A stretch of 64,000 nt of DNA from a bacterium (GTDB lineage Bacteria > Arandabacterota > Arandabacteria > Arandabacterales > Arandabacteraceae), in assembly GCA_029933125.1 (NCBI GenBank), contig JAOZOU010000001.1, positions 194,073 to 258,072 of the forward strand, in the 5' to 3' direction. The translations under genes and the position numbers were made by a program. Each line of letters starts with the position of its first letter. Position 1 is the stretch's first letter. Below the pieces are notes generated by a model, which was not told where the DNA came from, ran no database searches, and saw nothing but the letters and a program-made list of their open reading frames with translations. This document shows, piece by piece, positions 17,718 to 26,614 of this stretch.

Positions 17718-18854
17718 TTAACGCCTGGTGCGCTGCTTGCGAAGCGTGAACTCCTTGTCGAGAGCTTTCATTTTGGCGACGATGCCGCCATATTCGAGCT
17801 CCGAATAGGGTAGCATTGCTGGTCCTGAGAAGCCCTGCTCCCTTATCTCGATCGCCTTGCGACTGACCTCGTCACGCACATAGTCCCAGAAAGGATGATC
17901 AAAGGCGTCAGCAGGCTCAGTAAGCTTCCCCTTGTGAACGCAATAGGCTGAGCAACTCACAATTGGAGGTCCATCGAACCACGAGATGGAGCTGTTGCGC
18001 TTGACAGGCATGAGGGGTCCCGTGTGACTGCCGCGCATGAAACCACCAACGAAATGTCCTATGCGATAGGGTTGAAGCACTTCACCTGTTGCAGGAAATG
18101 CTCCTTGTACGCGGATAAGCATAACGGGATCGTCCTTACCAGTGTACTTGCCTGCTATGTTGTGGAGTCTTGTCGTGCTTACCGCCACGCACTGCTCGCC
18201 AGTCTGGCGAGAATGAATCGCTTCGACAACAAACCGTTCGTTGTCCCTCAAAAGAGCTGCAATGTCATATATTCGCTCAGGCGCATCTAGCTCAATAATG
18301 CGGTCACCTTCGGTGTAAGAGACATCCATGATGGTGAAGCGGAAACCCTTGAACATGCTCGGACTGAGGATGAGGCCTGCATTGTACATGGGATCGGCAA
18401 AGGCGAGATAGAGTGGCAGATTGTAAGCTCCAGGCTCGGTCTTATCAGCAGCAAAAACGAGGAATGGCTCATTGGGGCGCTCAACAAACTCCAGCTCACA
18501 AACGGCAGGACCGAGCCCTCGCACATTGCCACTGAAAGCATCTTTCAAAAGATCCTGCCCCGCACCATAGAGTCCTTGCTTGGCAGCATCCTCAGCTGCT
18601 GCCTTAAAGGCATCCCAGATGAGTTTGTGAACGCGCTTGTCATTCTTTCCACGTCTGTGGACAAGCAAGATAGCAATATCATCACCTGTATGCATTACGT
18701 CAAAATCGGTAAGGAGAGCCTTGCCCGTCTTCCTTACAAAACCTCTAACGAGCTCAAGTAAGCGCTCGCCAGGTTTGATGTGACCGCCTATGCTTCCCAC
18801 ATCAGCCTTCGCAAGTGTCAGGGTTGTTCCCATAGAAGCCCTTGCTCTTGGCAT
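17718..18854 (-). CDS. Fructose-1,6-bisphosphate aldolase/phosphatase (bifunctional)
   Basis: 378 residues, full length for the family. The start has GGGGAGG seven bases upstream. It matches the archaeal/thermophile FBPA family: metal-binding segment KADVGSIGGH near the start, FDVMHTGDDIAIL at about residues 44-56, and GKYTGKDDP (about 230) with the Tyr and Lys of the aldolase Schiff-base site. The enzyme joins DHAP and glyceraldehyde-3-phosphate and then removes one phosphate, making fructose-6-phosphate. This makes gluconeogenesis one-way. It stands alone as a single gene, divergent from the thioredoxin operon. It is common in archaea and in deep-branching or thermophilic bacteria. Confidence 0.95.
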   Translation of the reverse strand: MPRARASMGTTLTLAKADVGSIGGHIKPGERLLELVRGFVRKTGKALLTDFDVMHTGDDIAILLVHRRGKNDKRVHKLIWDAFKAAAEDAAKQGLYGAGQDLLKDAFSGNVRGLGPAVCELEFVERPNEPFLVFAADKTEPGAYNLPLYLAFADPMYNAGLILSPSMFKGFRFTIMDVSYTEGDRIIELDAPERIYDIAALLRDNERFVVEAIHSRQTGEQCVAVSTTRLHNIAGKYTGKDDPVMLIRVQGAFPATGEVLQPYRIGHFVGGFMRGSHTGPLMPVKRNSSISWFDGPPIVSCSAYCVHKGKLTEPADAFDHPFWDYVRDEVSRKAIEIREQGFSGPAMLPYSELEYGGIVAKMKALDKEFTLRKQRTRR

Positions 18855-19127
18855 AGCTCAACCTCCCCTCCTCATTGCCGCATTGGTCGTTAGTCCAGCC
18901 AATTAGCTTTGGCCTCGCTGATTGCGCCAGACACAAATCCTAGGCCCCCAGGTCTCAAGCCCCACGTGAAGAACTCTTACACTAAGATATCAGACAGGCA
19001 GAGAGGATTTCAACCTGATTGTTCTTGCCGGGGCACCAAAGGCCTTCTCTGCCACGAAATCTCAAGCAGCCAGGAAGAGTACCACCTCTCGAGCCCCTTC
19101 TCCGTTCAGGCGGTCTCACTCGTGAGG

Positions 19128-19157
19128 TTGCCAAGCCAGCACTGAACTTGTTATAAT
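19128..19157 (+). promoter_or_regulatory. Sigma-70-like promoter of the tlpA-type operon
   Basis: TTGCCA (19128-19133), an 18-base spacer and TATAAT (19152-19157). Transcription would start near 19165, exactly at the edge of the 21-bp tandem repeats that carry the ribosome-binding site. Confidence 0.65.
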
Positions 19158-19165
19158 GCCTCGGC

Positions 19166-19228
19166 AAAGATAAAAGGAGATACTGAAAAGATAAAAGGAG
19201 ATACTGAAAAGATAAAAGGAGATACTGA
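19166..19228 (+). repeat. Three perfect 21-bp tandem repeats carrying the ribosome-binding site
   Basis: The unit AAAGATAAAAGGAGATACTG+A occurs three times with no mismatch. Each copy contains AAGGAGA; the last copy places it correctly before the ATG, and its final A is the first base of the start codon. The mRNA leader would consist almost wholly of three identical ribosome-binding sites. Each of the first two copies ends in TGA followed by AA, so neither provides its own ATG. Confidence 0.95.
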
Positions 19229-19755
19229 TGAGACACAAATTGGTAATTTTGCTAATCGCTGTAATTGCCGCATGTTCAACATGCAGACCCTCCAAGGCTA
19301 CGAGGCTCGATATTGGTATGAAGGCGCCAAGCTTTGTGCTTGAAGACATGCTTGGAAACGGGCAAGTCAATTCGTCCAAGGTCTTTTACTACAACCGTGC
19401 AACGGTCGTGGTTATATGGAGCATGACATGCCCAACCTGCCGACAAGCTCTTCTTGAGGTCCAACACCTTTACGAAAAATACTCACCAAAAGCAGTAGCC
19501 TTCCTTGGGATAAACTACGACATTGAAAATATTCAGGGAGTTAAAGCCTTTGTAAAAGGTGAGCGAATCGGCTTCCCTATGCTCTGGGACAAGCGAGCGC
19601 GTGTTGCAAAATCATATCGGGCAGCTGACTACACCTTCAGCATTTTCATCGTGGATGAGAATGGGCGGATAGCACTTGCCCAGTACGATCATCCCCCCGA
19701 TCTCGAGCAACGCATAAGCCGTAAGCTCGATGCCCTGCTCAAGCGACAAAAGTGA
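19228..19755 (+). CDS. TlpA-like thiol:disulfide thioredoxin, membrane-anchored or lipoprotein
   Basis: 175 residues. The N-terminal hydrophobic segment ends in AACST, which may be a weak lipobox or a signal anchor. The thioredoxin fold carries IWSMTCPTCRQ, with the redox pair CPTC near residues 70-73, then GINYDIENI and a YTFSIFIVDENG strand. A Phe-Ser stands where the usual cis-Pro precedes the last strand. The family reduces or resolves disulfides outside the cytoplasm. It is the first gene of an operon with a barrel protein and a DUF1573 lipoprotein. Its expression may depend on the triplicated leader repeat. Confidence 0.85.
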   Translation: MRHKLVILLIAVIAACSTCRPSKATRLDIGMKAPSFVLEDMLGNGQVNSSKVFYYNRATVVVIWSMTCPTCRQALLEVQHLYEKYSPKAVAFLGINYDIENIQGVKAFVKGERIGFPMLWDKRARVAKSYRAADYTFSIFIVDENGRIALAQYDHPPDLEQRISRKLDALLKRQK

Positions 19756-19763
19756 GGACGAAA

Positions 19764-21197
19764 ATGAGGACTCTATCGATGAAGGTAAGCCGCGCAAGCT
19801 TCCTCGCATGCATCCTGGTCATAGTGTTTTCACCGGCCTGGCTCCGAGCATCACTTGAGGACTTTGATCTTACAGGTGACGTGAGATTACGCTTGAGATT
19901 TACAGATTCAGACTACACAGGTCATCTGACATCAACTTATGGTGAAGAAGTGAGCCGCGGCTTTTCACTCAGGCACAGAGCGCTGTTCGAGATAACATAT
20001 CCTTTGGGCACAGATATAAGCATTGGAGGGCTCATAAGGGTCTCCAATGAGCCTGATGAGGTTATTAGATCAGGTCCTGAGTATCTGTCATCGGAGTTTG
20101 GCACAGCATTCATCGCGTATGAAACCCAATCCTTAGCCGCTCGCTTTGGATACTATCGCATCGCATTCTCTCCCTTAAGCCTCATGCGCTGGGACTTAAA
20201 CGATGATCCCGAGGGGGGCGGAGGTGTCTGCGCTGTGTGTGCTGGACCAGGTGTGGCGGGTGCGATTCTGGGTGAGACACTTGAGGAGCTTGGTCCTGAA
20301 GTTGGATTTGAGGGCCTCAAGTTTTCAGCCTCGCCAACTGAAGCGATAAGCCTTGAGGGCTATTTTGCACGACCAGAGATTGCCGGTGAGACCTATCCCG
20401 TCGTCACCTATGGAGCAAGGGCTGGCTTCAGGCACTACCTTAAGCACGCAGGCTCATTTCTTGAAGTGTCCTTGATAGGGTTAAGGTCGCAAGATGATCA
20501 TAAGACACTCAAAGATGATACTGGACCACTTGGAAGAGTGTTCGAGAACGATGTCTATGGTGTCTCCTGGAATGTGCCTATCATAAGGATGCTGGGCCTA
20601 GAAGGTGAGTGGATATTGACAAGCTCTCAGGGTAGCTACCTTGATAGACCTTGGGATCCTGGCTGGGATATGAAGGGGCGTGGAGGACGCTTCACACTTT
20701 CACTCCGTCCCACTTCGCGCCTGCTCTTCGATGCAACCTATATCTACCTTTCGCCCAACTGGGATTCTTACTTCAGGGGACTATCGTATCAGAGAAATAG
20801 GCGTGGTCTGCGCTTGAGATGTGAATATGCAGGTGAGCAACTTGTCATAGCGCTTTTTGCAAAATTCCTCTCGACGATTGACAATGTTGCTTTTGGACCC
20901 CAGGCGGAGCCATCGAAGGTACACTATCCCACCCTGAGTGCGAGGCTATACTACAAGGTGCTTCCCAATCTCAACTTGGGCTTGGCAACGATTTTCTCAG
21001 GCGAAGGAACATCGGAGAAGACCGTTACAACAGACGTTGAGTATAAGCGCACAACATGGCTTGCGACCTTCACATATGAGCTCACAAAGAAATCAAGCAT
21101 AAACCTCGAGGAAAGATACGTGCGCAGACGGAGTGACTTCGAACCAGACTATGATGTCTCTCTTACCTCCCTTTATGTGAGAACCAAAGTATGGTGA
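19764..21197 (+). CDS. Outer-membrane beta-barrel (porin-like) protein
   Basis: 477 residues from the ATG at 19764, with GAGGA before it; a GTG at 19752 also overlaps the preceding stop. A signal peptide ends near ASLEDF. After that the chain shows alternating aromatic/polar strands throughout and finishes with a typical barrel strand (SLYVRTKVW, terminal Trp). Residues about 150-165 hold a Gly/Cys-rich loop (GGVCAVCAGPGVAG). No named porin family is assigned. The DUF1573 gene starts inside its last codons (ATGGTGA), so they are coupled. Confidence 0.75.
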   Translation: MRTLSMKVSRASFLACILVIVFSPAWLRASLEDFDLTGDVRLRLRFTDSDYTGHLTSTYGEEVSRGFSLRHRALFEITYPLGTDISIGGLIRVSNEPDEVIRSGPEYLSSEFGTAFIAYETQSLAARFGYYRIAFSPLSLMRWDLNDDPEGGGGVCAVCAGPGVAGAILGETLEELGPEVGFEGLKFSASPTEAISLEGYFARPEIAGETYPVVTYGARAGFRHYLKHAGSFLEVSLIGLRSQDDHKTLKDDTGPLGRVFENDVYGVSWNVPIIRMLGLEGEWILTSSQGSYLDRPWDPGWDMKGRGGRFTLSLRPTSRLLFDATYIYLSPNWDSYFRGLSYQRNRRGLRLRCEYAGEQLVIALFAKFLSTIDNVAFGPQAEPSKVHYPTLSARLYYKVLPNLNLGLATIFSGEGTSEKTVTTDVEYKRTTWLATFTYELTKKSSINLEERYVRRRSDFEPDYDVSLTSLYVRTKVW

Positions 21198-21871
21198 CAG
21201 GTAAACTCACGATAGCAATAGTTGCTGTAGCCACACTCTTCGCGAGTTGCACCTATCCTTTGAGAAAGCATGAGTCAGGGATCTTTGTTGAGCCAAGAGT
21301 GTGGGACTTTGGAACTGTAAAGCGTGGCGAGACTGTCACAGGTAAGGTAATTCTCCGAAACTTTACTGACACAACCTTCACAGTTTCCGTCTATTCGACT
21401 TGCGATTGTCTTGAGGCTTCTCTCGAGGCTGAAGAGATCTCGCCCAACACCAGCATCACCATAAGCCTTTCATACCTCGGTGACGCTGTTAAAGAACATG
21501 TCTCCAAGAGTCTCTTTGTCAAACTTAACAATAGTGCCGAAAGACAACTTCGCGTGGACGTCACAGGTAAGGTAATTCCTGGTGAGAAGCCCCATCTTGT
21601 TGCTTTGCCAAATCCCATACCTATCGAACGATCGCATGGCACAAGCAATTTTCTCGAAATTTCGAATCGGGGTAAGGAGGAGCTCGCCATAAGCCAGATT
21701 CGATGCTATGGCTGTGAGAGTAATGCAATGAATCTAAGACTCGGCAGTGGTGAGAAAGCCGTGATTGTAGTGAAACTCGTCCCCGAATGGCAGGGTAAGA
21801 GGTGGCTAGAAATCGAGTCTAATGATCCCGTTACACCTCTTCGCAAGATAGCAATCATCGAGCTACCCTAG
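21191..21871 (+). CDS. DUF1573-domain lipoprotein
   Basis: 226 residues. Signal peptide with the lipobox LFASC-T. The first beta domain is DUF1573-like: VWDFGTVKRGETV, then LRNFTDTTF and STCDC at about residues 75-79. A second Ig-like domain has LEISNRGKEELAIS and CYGC. DUF1573 proteins are extracytoplasmic Ig-like modules of poorly known function, often near thioredoxin-like proteins; the paired Cys residues could be partners of the TlpA-like protein two genes upstream. It is the last gene of the three-gene operon and converges with the Spy-like gene. Confidence 0.8.
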   Translation: MVTGKLTIAIVAVATLFASCTYPLRKHESGIFVEPRVWDFGTVKRGETVTGKVILRNFTDTTFTVSVYSTCDCLEASLEAEEISPNTSITISLSYLGDAVKEHVSKSLFVKLNNSAERQLRVDVTGKVIPGEKPHLVALPNPIPIERSHGTSNFLEISNRGKEELAISQIRCYGCESNAMNLRLGSGEKAVIVVKLVPEWQGKRWLEIESNDPVTPLRKIAIIELP

Positions 21872-22050
21872 GGAGGCTATGGCACCCCTTGCACCGAAAG
21901 CAGCTGTATCAATTTCCATAGCCCGCCTGATAAGTTACGCGCATGACAAAATACATTTTAAGGTTCCCATTCAGCCCCCCCCACTACCCAGCGATGGTAT
22001 CACAGCAAGCAATCGCATCAGGCTAAGCTCCTGTAGCAGCCCTTGAGGCT

Positions 22051-22578
22051 TCACCTTATGCCTTTGAAGCTATGAGATCCTCTTGGCTTACCAAAGCCGC
22101 CATCACCTCCAGGACCAGGCACTCTTCCCGAGCGCTTCAACGCACGAGCTCTTTCGACTATCTCCCTTAGATCCTGTCTGAAGCGTTCTTCGAAAAGGAC
22201 ATACTGACAGCGTTGCCTTGGCGTAAGCATTTCCATAAGATCGCTTCGCAGCTTCCGAACTTCATCAATGCGTCTTTTCCTTGCCTCATCATACTTGGCG
22301 AGTGCTGTCTCGAGCTGCTCTTCACTAACGTTATCCATTGCGAGAAGGTGTTTTATGTCCTTAAGCGCATCGAGCTCTGCCCGTCTAAGGGCTGCTTCCC
22401 TCTCATCTACCTCTCTTAGCTTGGTGAAGAACACTGGCATTTGCTCATCTGATAGATCAAGCATTTGAGTAAGCTTCCAGATGCGATAGGCCTCGACAGC
22501 CTCTCGGGGACTCTTTCCCGAGAGCGCTGGTGTGGCAAGAAGCAAAGCTAAGACAATAAAGAAACACATCGTTCTCAT
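22051..22578 (-). CDS. Spy/CpxP/ZraP-like periplasmic stress protein
   Basis: 175 residues with a signal peptide ending near ALSGKS and a good site (GGAGG) before the ATG. The mature part is almost wholly helical and charged, with LDLSDEQMPVFFTKLREVDE and LTPRQRCQYVLFEERF, the pattern of Spy/CpxP-type chaperones and metal-responsive sensors. The C-terminal tail is Gly/Pro-rich (RVPGPGGDGGFGKPRG). It is the third gene of the operon after the sigma and anti-sigma genes, which suggests envelope or metal stress, as does CopA just upstream. Confidence 0.75.
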   Translation of the reverse strand: MRTMCFFIVLALLLATPALSGKSPREAVEAYRIWKLTQMLDLSDEQMPVFFTKLREVDEREAALRRAELDALKDIKHLLAMDNVSEEQLETALAKYDEARKRRIDEVRKLRSDLMEMLTPRQRCQYVLFEERFRQDLREIVERARALKRSGRVPGPGGDGGFGKPRGSHSFKGIR

Positions 22579-22599
22579 AGCTTACACCTCCATTTCGGG

Positions 22600-23181
22600 T
22601 TAGCTTGCACCAGAGGTTTGCGATTTCATTTCCTTCTCTATCTCAATCACAAGCTGTTCACCTTCAGCCGGGCTCAAGGCCTCGATTAGATCATAGGGAG
22701 TCTCATCCATCAGATATTCATCTGCTGGTTCGAGTGCCTGCCCCGCCTCATAGAGTAAGACATCGTAGCCATCTTCATCGGAGACAACATCGATGAGATC
22801 TACCATAGACATTTCGCTCATCATGAGATCAATTGTGTCGAACTCAGGCTGAGCCGGAAAACGAAAAACAACAAGGAGAAGCACAACAACGCTGGCAACT
22901 GCAACAACAGGTGCAAAGGCAAACCTCCAGGATCGCCTGCTTGCGGATGCCTGGGATCTCTTAAGAATTCTCTGGGGCAGATAAGTGAAAAAGGATTCCT
23001 CAACCTGGGGCACACTATCGTGAGAAAGAAGACGGAATATCTGTTGAAGCGATTGAACATATGCCGAACACCGCTCGCAACTTTCGAGATGCTCAACAAT
23101 TGCCTTGCGATCATCCTTGGTAATAGTGCCATCGACATAATCGATGAGCTTTTCGTCCCCCGGATGGCCATTAGACTTCAA
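22600..23181 (-). CDS. Anti-sigma factor with zf-HC2 domain
   Basis: 193 residues if the TTG at 23181 is used. It has GGGAGG upstream with an 8-base gap, better than the TTG at 23202 or the GTG at 23190. The zinc anti-sigma domain shows H..HLESCERC (HxxxCxxC). One membrane segment lies at about residues 90-110 (FAFAPVVAVASVVVLLLVVF), followed by an acidic extracytoplasmic tail. It would hold the cognate sigma factor at the membrane. The start overlaps the sigma gene end by 11 bases, so translation is coupled. Confidence 0.88.
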   Translation of the reverse strand: MKSNGHPGDEKLIDYVDGTITKDDRKAIVEHLESCERCSAYVQSLQQIFRLLSHDSVPQVEESFFTYLPQRILKRSQASASRRSWRFAFAPVVAVASVVVLLLVVFRFPAQPEFDTIDLMMSEMSMVDLIDVVSDEDGYDVLLYEAGQALEPADEYLMDETPYDLIEALSPAEGEQLVIEIEKEMKSQTSGAS

Positions 23182-23725
23182 AGTCTTCACCTCCCTGAGC
23201 AAGTCGCCTCAGATGTTCAACAGCAAAATGGTAATTTGCCTTTGCCGCGCCGATGCTTGTTCCAGTAACCTCTGCTATCTCCTTGAAACTCAGCCTCTCG
23301 TAGAATCTCAATATGAAAACGGCTCGCTGCTTGGGCGGTAGAGCTTCAATGAGTTTTGCTATGACATCCTTTAGCATCTGCGACTTGGTATCCGGCAGGC
23401 TCGTTCGACTCGCAAGGCGATAGGCAACATCATCAAGCGGAACCGTTTGCACCCTCGTGCGCTTGATCTGGGAAAGACAAAGATTCACAGCAATACGGTA
23501 GATCCAGGTATAAACAGAAGAATGCCCCTTGAAAGACTTCCTCTTAACATAGACCCTCGTGAAGACCTCCTGAACCATATCCTTAGCCTCTTCGGTATCT
23601 CTCAGTATCCTGAAACAAACCGCGAAAACCTGCCTTGAGAAGCGTTCGACGATCTGTGTGAAAGCATCCTCATCACCTTTAGCCAGCCTCCGACCAAGTT
23701 CATTCATCAGGTTTCTTTCTTCCAA
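23171..23725 (-). CDS. rpoE: ECF (RpoE-like) sigma factor
   Basis: 184 residues from a TTG at 23725, or 178 from the ATG at 23707. Region 2 has AKDMVQEVFTRVYVKRKSF, with WIYRIAVNLCLSQIKR. Region 4 has LPPKQRAVFILRFYERLSFK, then EIAEVTGTSIGAAKANYHFA. It belongs with the following anti-sigma and Spy-like genes in one operon. A sigma-E-like promoter ends so close to the TTG that the transcript would barely include it, which favours the ATG at 23707. The gene symbol reflects family, not proven orthology. Confidence 0.9.
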   Translation of the reverse strand: MEERNLMNELGRRLAKGDEDAFTQIVERFSRQVFAVCFRILRDTEEAKDMVQEVFTRVYVKRKSFKGHSSVYTWIYRIAVNLCLSQIKRTRVQTVPLDDVAYRLASRTSLPDTKSQMLKDVIAKLIEALPPKQRAVFILRFYERLSFKEIAEVTGTSIGAAKANYHFAVEHLRRLAQGGEDFEV

Positions 23726-23729
23726 TGCG

Positions 23730-23757
23730 TTAGACCCTCTTTTGTCCCAAAAGGTTT
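23730..23757 (-). promoter_or_regulatory. Possible sigma-E-type autoregulatory promoter
   Basis: On the minus strand AAACCTT (23757-23751), a 15-base spacer and GTCTAA (23735-23730). This compares with the E. coli sigma-E pattern GGAACTT-N15-GTCTAA: the -10 is identical and the -35 matches in four of seven. ECF sigma factors usually transcribe their own operon, so the position is right. Seen by eye only. Confidence 0.4.
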
Positions 23758-23859
23758 AATCAAGGTTTGCAACTTTTAAGAGCAGATTAAACTCGTGGCA
23801 AATCGAGTGTCGAGCTTTTTTCAACGTCAAGCCCCCGGACGAACAGCAAGGTTCAAGAT

Positions 23860-23997
23860 TTGACTTCTAAGCCTCTGGCGCCTAAGCTTTACACTGAAGA
23901 TCGGCCCCTTGACCATGACGATACATCAGATGAAGTCTTGGTTGCCAGAAAAGCAAGGTTTCTTGAGGAAACCGAAGCATCTTCAAAGCATCACTAG
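23860..23997 (+). other. Possible 45-residue ORF before copA
   Basis: A TTG-initiated frame of 46 codons ending at TAG, acidic and polar (LDHDDTSDEVLVARKARFLE), ends 36 bp before copA. It has only a weak ribosome-binding site (AGCAAGG). It may be a small protein or chance. Confidence 0.25.
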
Positions 23998-24012
23998 AGT
24001 GAGGAGGCCTCG

Positions 24013-24030
24013 ATGCGAAAGGTGAGTTAA
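24013..24030 (+). other. Five-codon mini-ORF directly before copA
   Basis: GAGGAGG is followed 5 bases later by ATG CGA AAG GTG AGT TAA. The copA ATG comes three bases after that stop. The strongest ribosome-binding site thus serves the mini-ORF, and copA may be translated by reinitiation. This arrangement can be regulatory, but there is no direct evidence. Confidence 0.4.
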
Positions 24031-24033
24031 GAT

Positions 24034-26445
24034 ATGCTAAAGACTGTAAGACTTAAGCTTGAAGGACTCCACTGTGCTGCATGCGCTGCAGCCGTTGAGA
24101 AATCTGTCGGAAAGCTTCCCGGGATAAGCTCGGCTGCAGTCAACCTGGCAGCTTCAACCGGTACCTTCGTCTATGATAGCGAGAAAGTATCGATTGATGA
24201 CATAAAGCAGGCTGTAAGATCGGCTGGTTATGATGTTGCACCTGAGACAGAGACAACGCGTCTTAAGATAGGCGGCATGAAATGCGCATCATGCGCCATA
24301 AATGTTGAGAAAAGCCTCAAAGGTGTTCCTGGAACAAAGGATACAGCAGTAAATCTGGCTAGCGAGACTGCGACCGTCACCTATGATCCCCAAGTGACAG
24401 ATCCTGAAAGTCTCAAAAGAGCTGTAGAGGCTTCGGGCTATAAGGCTGAACCAGAAGAAGCTCTTACTGGTGGAATAGATGAAGCCAAGCTTGCTCGAAA
24501 GCGCATGTTTACGGGCTGGGCATTTGCGATCCCTGTCATTGCTGTGATGCTTCTTTACATGTTCGGAATCTGGCGGAGCACCTCAGCTCAAGTCCTCATG
24601 GTCATCCTTACACTCCCTGTTCTCTTCTACGCAGGTGGCACTGTCTATGTGAGCGCATGGCGAAGCGCTCGCCACCTTGCTCCCAATATGGATGTACTCA
24701 TAGCCTTAGGAACCCTTGCCTCACTTGTGACAGGCATTCTTAGACTCGCTGGCATGCCAGTTGAGTCCTATGCTAGTGTTGCCGCAATGATAATGGCAAT
24801 CCACCTTACAGGTCGATCCATTGAAGCAAGCGCAAAGGGAAAGGCTTCAGATGCTGTCAGGAAGCTGCTAGAGCTTGCAGCAAGAACAGCTCGCGTGGTA
24901 ACAGACGAAGGCGAAAGAGAAGTCCCCGTAAGCGAGCTAAAGGTCGGCGATCTCTTCATTGTCAGGCCTGGTGAGAAGATTGCGACAGATGGAGTAATTG
25001 AATCAGGACATACGAGTGTCGATGAGTCGCTTGCAACAGGTGAGTCAATGCCAGTTGAGAAAAAAATGGGAGATGGTGTCATTGGCTCAACAATAAATCA
25101 AGAGGGAACCATAACGGTTAGAGCAACAAAGGTTGGCAACGAGACTTTTCTCGCACGGGTTGCTGAGGCTGTGCGGCAATTTCAGGAGCAGAAAGTCCCT
25201 GTTCAGAAGTTTGCAGACAGAGTTACTTCCATTTTTGTACCCGTTGTTCTTGGAATTGCAGCTATCACTTTTCTTATGTGGCTCTTCGTGCCTCAGCTGT
25301 CAACGCTTTCATGGGTCAATCCCCAAGTTTCAAGTCTTACCCTGGCAATCTTCGCCACTGTGGCTGTACTTGTCATATCGTGTCCGTGCGCTCTGGGACT
25401 TGCCACTCCTACCGCAGTAATGGTTGGAAGTGGTGTGGGGGCGAGATTGGGAATTCTTCTGCGCGGAGCCGAAGCTATTCAGGTTATGAAGGATGTGCGA
25501 GCTATTGCACTTGATAAGACTGGAACCTTAACCGTTGGCAAGCCATCTGTCGTAGCAGTTGCACCTGCAAGAGGTTTCGATGAGGATTCGCTTCTTAAGC
25601 TTGCTGCCTCAGTTGAGCACTCCTCAGAGCATCCAATAGCTGCAGCGATAGTTGATTTTGCAATGAGGAGAGGTCTGGAGCCGGGTGAGGTTGATGCTTT
25701 CAAGGCTGAACCTGGAATGGGGATAACTGCAAAGGTTGATGGGAAGCAAGTTTTCCTCGGAAAGCTTAGCTTCCTTGAGGAAAAGGGAATTGAAGTAAGC
25801 GAGCTATCAGGGAAAGCAGATAGTTTTGAATCCCAGGGCTACACTGTTGCCGGAGTTGCCATGGATGGAAAGCTTGCGGGACTCATAGCGATTGCTGACA
25901 CACTCAAGCCTGATTCACGCGAAGCGATAAAGAGGCTTAAGGAAATGGGGCTGACCGTCATTATGCTTACAGGTGATAATGAGACAACTGCAAGATCAAT
26001 TGCAAAGCAATGCGGAATAGAAGTTGTGGTTCCCGGCATTCTTCCAACTGAGAAGGCTGCGAAAATAAAAGAGCTCCGCCAGCAATATGGGACCGTCGCA
26101 ATGGTTGGCGATGGCATCAATGATGCCCCCGCCCTGGCTGAAGCGGATGTTGGAATTGCCATTGGAACTGGCACAGACATAGCAATCGAATCATCAGACG
26201 TCACCCTAATTGGCGAAAGTCTCAAAGGTGTTGTAAGGGCAATACTCCTTTCCAAGGCGATTTTCTCGAAGATAAAGCAGAATCTCTTCTGGGCTTTCTT
26301 CTACAACGTGATTGCAATCCCTGTTGCAAGTCTTGGCCTTATGCATCCCATAATTGCTGAGGCTGCAATGGCTCTGAGCTCAATCAATGTAGTCACAAAC
26401 TCCCTCCGTCTCTCCAAACTCCATAAGAGCCTTACGGCCGTGTAG
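24034..26445 (+). CDS. copA: Copper-exporting P1B-type ATPase CopA
   Basis: 803 residues. Two N-terminal HMA metal-binding domains carry CAAC (about residues 14-17) and CASC (about 88-91). Eight membrane segments follow, with the metal-site motif [13 protein letters not shown] (about 447), the phosphorylation motif DKTGTLT (about 493), the SEHPIA motif and [10 protein letters not shown] (about 692). CPC with paired CxxC domains is the Cu(I) exporter class. It pumps Cu(I) out of the cytoplasm using ATP. A stress sigma operon is divergent to it and a five-codon leader ORF precedes it. Confidence 0.95.
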   Translation: MLKTVRLKLEGLHCAACAAAVEKSVGKLPGISSAAVNLAASTGTFVYDSEKVSIDDIKQAVRSAGYDVAPETETTRLKIGGMKCASCAINVEKSLKGVPGTKDTAVNLASETATVTYDPQVTDPESLKRAVEASGYKAEPEEALTGGIDEAKLARKRMFTGWAFAIPVIAVMLLYMFGIWRSTSAQVLMVILTLPVLFYAGGTVYVSAWRSARHLAPNMDVLIALGTLASLVTGILRLAGMPVESYASVAAMIMAIHLTGRSIEASAKGKASDAVRKLLELAARTARVVTDEGEREVPVSELKVGDLFIVRPGEKIATDGVIESGHTSVDESLATGESMPVEKKMGDGVIGSTINQEGTITVRATKVGNETFLARVAEAVRQFQEQKVPVQKFADRVTSIFVPVVLGIAAITFLMWLFVPQLSTLSWVNPQVSSLTLAIFATVAVLVISCPCALGLATPTAVMVGSGVGARLGILLRGAEAIQVMKDVRAIALDKTGTLTVGKPSVVAVAPARGFDEDSLLKLAASVEHSSEHPIAAAIVDFAMRRGLEPGEVDAFKAEPGMGITAKVDGKQVFLGKLSFLEEKGIEVSELSGKADSFESQGYTVAGVAMDGKLAGLIAIADTLKPDSREAIKRLKEMGLTVIMLTGDNETTARSIAKQCGIEVVVPGILPTEKAAKIKELRQQYGTVAMVGDGINDAPALAEADVGIAIGTGTDIAIESSDVTLIGESLKGVVRAILLSKAIFSKIKQNLFWAFFYNVIAIPVASLGLMHPIIAEAAMALSSINVVTNSLRLSKLHKSLTAV

Positions 26446-26524
26446 ATGCGACCATATCCATATCGCCCGCTAGGCCACTGAATCTCAATACGGTGACCCC
26501 AGTAGTTGCCTCACAAGAAATGGC

Positions 26525-26552
26525 TTGAAGGCTCCGAGGTTTTGGCTATAAT
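26525..26552 (+). promoter_or_regulatory. Sigma-70-like promoter of the kbl operon
   Basis: TTGAAG (26525-26530), a 16-base spacer and a perfect TATAAT (26547-26552), about 60 bp before the kbl start, whose ribosome-binding site is GAGGAGGG. Confidence 0.55.
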
Positions 26553-26614
26553 CTTTAGGATTTCGTTAGGAGAGTGAATCATCTTTGGTTGACTTTGAGA
26601 GGAGGGTCTAGGCT

